Positions 4,003-5,349 of a stretch of DNA of 5,349 nucleotides are shown piece by piece. The DNA comes from an uncultured Eubacteriales bacterium. Lineage in GTDB: Bacteria > Bacillota > Clostridia > Oscillospirales > Acutalibacteraceae. The DNA lies in assembly GCA_934667575.1 (NCBI GenBank), contig CAKUME010000093.1, positions 1 to 5,349 on the forward strand, read 5' to 3'. A program made the translations under genes and the position numbers. How positions within the stretch are numbered: the stretch's first letter is position 1; each line of letters starts with the position of its first letter. The notes under the pieces are model-generated. The model did not search any database. It was given only the letters and a program-made list of their open reading frames with translations, and was not told the DNA's origin.

Positions 4003-5349
4003 ATGATGAACTATAAAACCATGGGGCGCATTTTGGCGCAGATTTTCGCGCTCGAAGCGCTGTTTATGCTTCCGCCGCTCGTGCTGAGCATTTGCGACGG
4101 CGCGGGGGCGGCGGTGCTGGGCTTTGGGTGCACCGCGGGCATCGTGCTGGCGGCGGGCGCGGCGCTTTGGCTGCTGTGCCGCCGCGCGTCGGCCAAGTTT
4201 TATGCGCGCGACGGGCTGGTGTGCGTGGGGCTGGTGTGGATCTTCATCAGTCTCACGGGCTGCCTGCCGTTTGTGATCTCGGGCGAAATTCCCCATTTTG
4301 TGGATGCGTTTTTTGAAACGGTGTCGGGCTTTACCACCACCGGTGCGTCCATTTTGACCAACGTGGAGGCAATGTCGCGCGGGATGCTCTACTGGCGCAG
4401 CTTCACGCACTGGCTGGGCGGCATGGGGGTGCTGGTGTTTTTGCTGGCGGTTGCGCCCAGCGGCAAAGGGCAGGGCGGCTTCACGCTGCATTTGCTGCGC
4501 GCCGAAAGCCCCGGCCCCATCGTGGGCAAGCTGGTGCCCACCATGCGCCAAACCGCCACCATTCTTTATCTGATCTATATTCTGCTCACGGTGCTGAACA
4601 TCGTGTTTCTGCTGGCGGGCGGCATGAACTGGTTCGACACACTCTGCATTGCGTTCGGCACCGCAGGCACGGGCGGCTTTGCGGTGCGCGCCGACGGTTT
4701 GGCGAGCTACAGTCCCTATCTGCAAACGGTGTGCACGGTGTTCATGCTGCTGTTCGGCGTGAATTTTAACTGCTACTACGCGATGATGATGCGCGACACG
4801 CGCAGCCTGATGCGCAACGAGGAGATTCGGGTGTATCTGGGGTTGTTTTTTGGCGCGTCGGTGGCGATCGCGTGCAACATTCAGGGCATGTACCGCGGGT
4901 TTGGCGCGGCGTTTCACCATTCGGCGTTTCAGGTGGCCAGCGTGATGACGACCACCGGCTTTGCCACCACCGACTTCAACCTGTGGCCGGGCCTTTCAAA
5001 AACGGTGCTGCTGCTGCTCATGTGCGTGGGCGCGTGCGCGGGTAGCACGGGCGGCGGGCTCAAGTGCGCGCGCCTGCTGCTGCTGGCCAAAAGCCTACGC
5101 CGCAGCATCCGCCAGCTGCTCCATCCGCAGCGGGTGCAAACGCTGCGCATGGACGGCCAATCCGTCGACGAAAAAATCGTGCGCGACACGGGCATTTATC
5201 TGATCGCCTACGCCGCGCTGATGGCGCTGAGCCTGCTGCTGATTTCCGTCGACAATTTCAGCGTGGAATCCAATGTGTCGGCGGTGGTGTCGTGCCTGAA
5301 CAACATCGGCCCGGGGCTGGACCGGATCGGCCCCATGAGCAGCTACGCC
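4003..5349 (+). CDS. trkH: Trk potassium uptake channel subunit TrkH, C-terminus cut by window edge
   Basis: This is the membrane K+ translocation subunit of the SKT (Trk/Ktr/HKT) superfamily. The frame is open from ATG 4003 to the right edge, 449 codons. TrkH usually has about 480-490 residues, so about 30-40 are missing. All four pore-loop regions are visible: P1 with TTTGAS (111-116), P2 with AGTGGF (221-226), P3 with TTTGFA (316-321) and P4 with NNIGPG (433-438). Each holds the filter glycine expected to line the pore. The conserved AGSTGGGLK (346-354) lies in the gating region of the third repeat. An extra N-terminal pair of hydrophobic helices (about 10-30 and 35-58) and the double-RCK partner favour TrkH over KtrB. 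GAGAGG at 3989-3994 lies eight bases before ATG 4003. ATG 4006 is a less well-spaced alternative. It is co-transcribed with trkA. Confidence 0.96.
   Translation, partial: MMNYKTMGRILAQIFALEALFMLPPLVLSICDGAGAAVLGFGCTAGIVLAAGAALWLLCRRASAKFYARDGLVCVGLVWIFISLTGCLPFVISGEIPHFVDAFFETVSGFTTTGASILTNVEAMSRGMLYWRSFTHWLGGMGVLVFLLAVAPSGKGQGGFTLHLLRAESPGPIVGKLVPTMRQTATILYLIYILLTVLNIVFLLAGGMNWFDTLCIAFGTAGTGGFAVRADGLASYSPYLQTVCTVFMLLFGVNFNCYYAMMMRDTRSLMRNEEIRVYLGLFFGASVAIACNIQGMYRGFGAAFHHSAFQVASVMTTTGFATTDFNLWPGLSKTVLLLLMCVGACAGSTGGGLKCARLLLLAKSLRRSIRQLLHPQRVQTLRMDGQSVDEKIVRDTGIYLIAYAALMALSLLLISVDNFSVESNVSAVVSCLNNIGPGLDRIGPMSSYA

Noticed and set aside
2611..4920. A 769-codon open frame on the minus strand antisense to trkA and trkH
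   Set aside because: Its translation is rich in His, Arg, Gln and Ala with no recognisable domain, while the plus strand here encodes clear TrkA and TrkH. Long antisense frames arise easily in GC-rich genes that avoid TTA, CTA and TCA in one register.

Overview
The window looks like chromosomal DNA from a GC-rich member of the Firmicutes, most plausibly an uncultured gut-type clostridium (Oscillospiraceae-like). This rests on an LplB-family sugar permease, an lrgAB pair, strong purine-rich Shine-Dalgarno sites (GGAGG, AAGGAGGTGA), sigma-A type promoters (TTGACA/TATAAT) and a marked G+C preference at third codon positions. The taxonomic call is an inference from gene content and style. No mobile element, CRISPR array, tRNA or rRNA was seen.

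Layout: (1) On the minus strand, positions 1-854 hold the first 284 codons of an LplB-type ABC transporter permease for oligo- or polysaccharides. Its C-terminus, and probably its partner permease and binding protein, lie beyond the left edge. (2) Positions 855-1221 form a non-coding divergent promoter region. It has one good promoter in each direction and a GC-rich inverted repeat in the permease 5' UTR. (3) lrgA and lrgB (1222-2282) overlap by ATGA and are transcribed from a near-consensus promoter. (4) Positions 2283-2628 are about 346 bases with no convincing gene. They hold two terminator-like hairpins, a perfect 8-bp inverted repeat, a further 11-bp inverted repeat overlapping the next promoter's -35, and a cluster of overlapping -10 elements. 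(5) trkA (2629-3990, GTG start) and trkH (from 4003, cut by the right edge) form a two-gene operon for a Trk potassium uptake system.

Function: the permease would import carbohydrate. LrgA and LrgB together form a membrane system linked in other Firmicutes to control of murein hydrolases and lysis, or to pyruvate transport. TrkH is the K+-conducting subunit and TrkA its cytoplasmic nucleotide-binding regulator. The genes themselves are recognisable, ordinary families. The parts that merit a second look are the structured spacer between lrgB and trkA and the linkage of lrgAB with trkAH. No evidence for a wholly new system was found.
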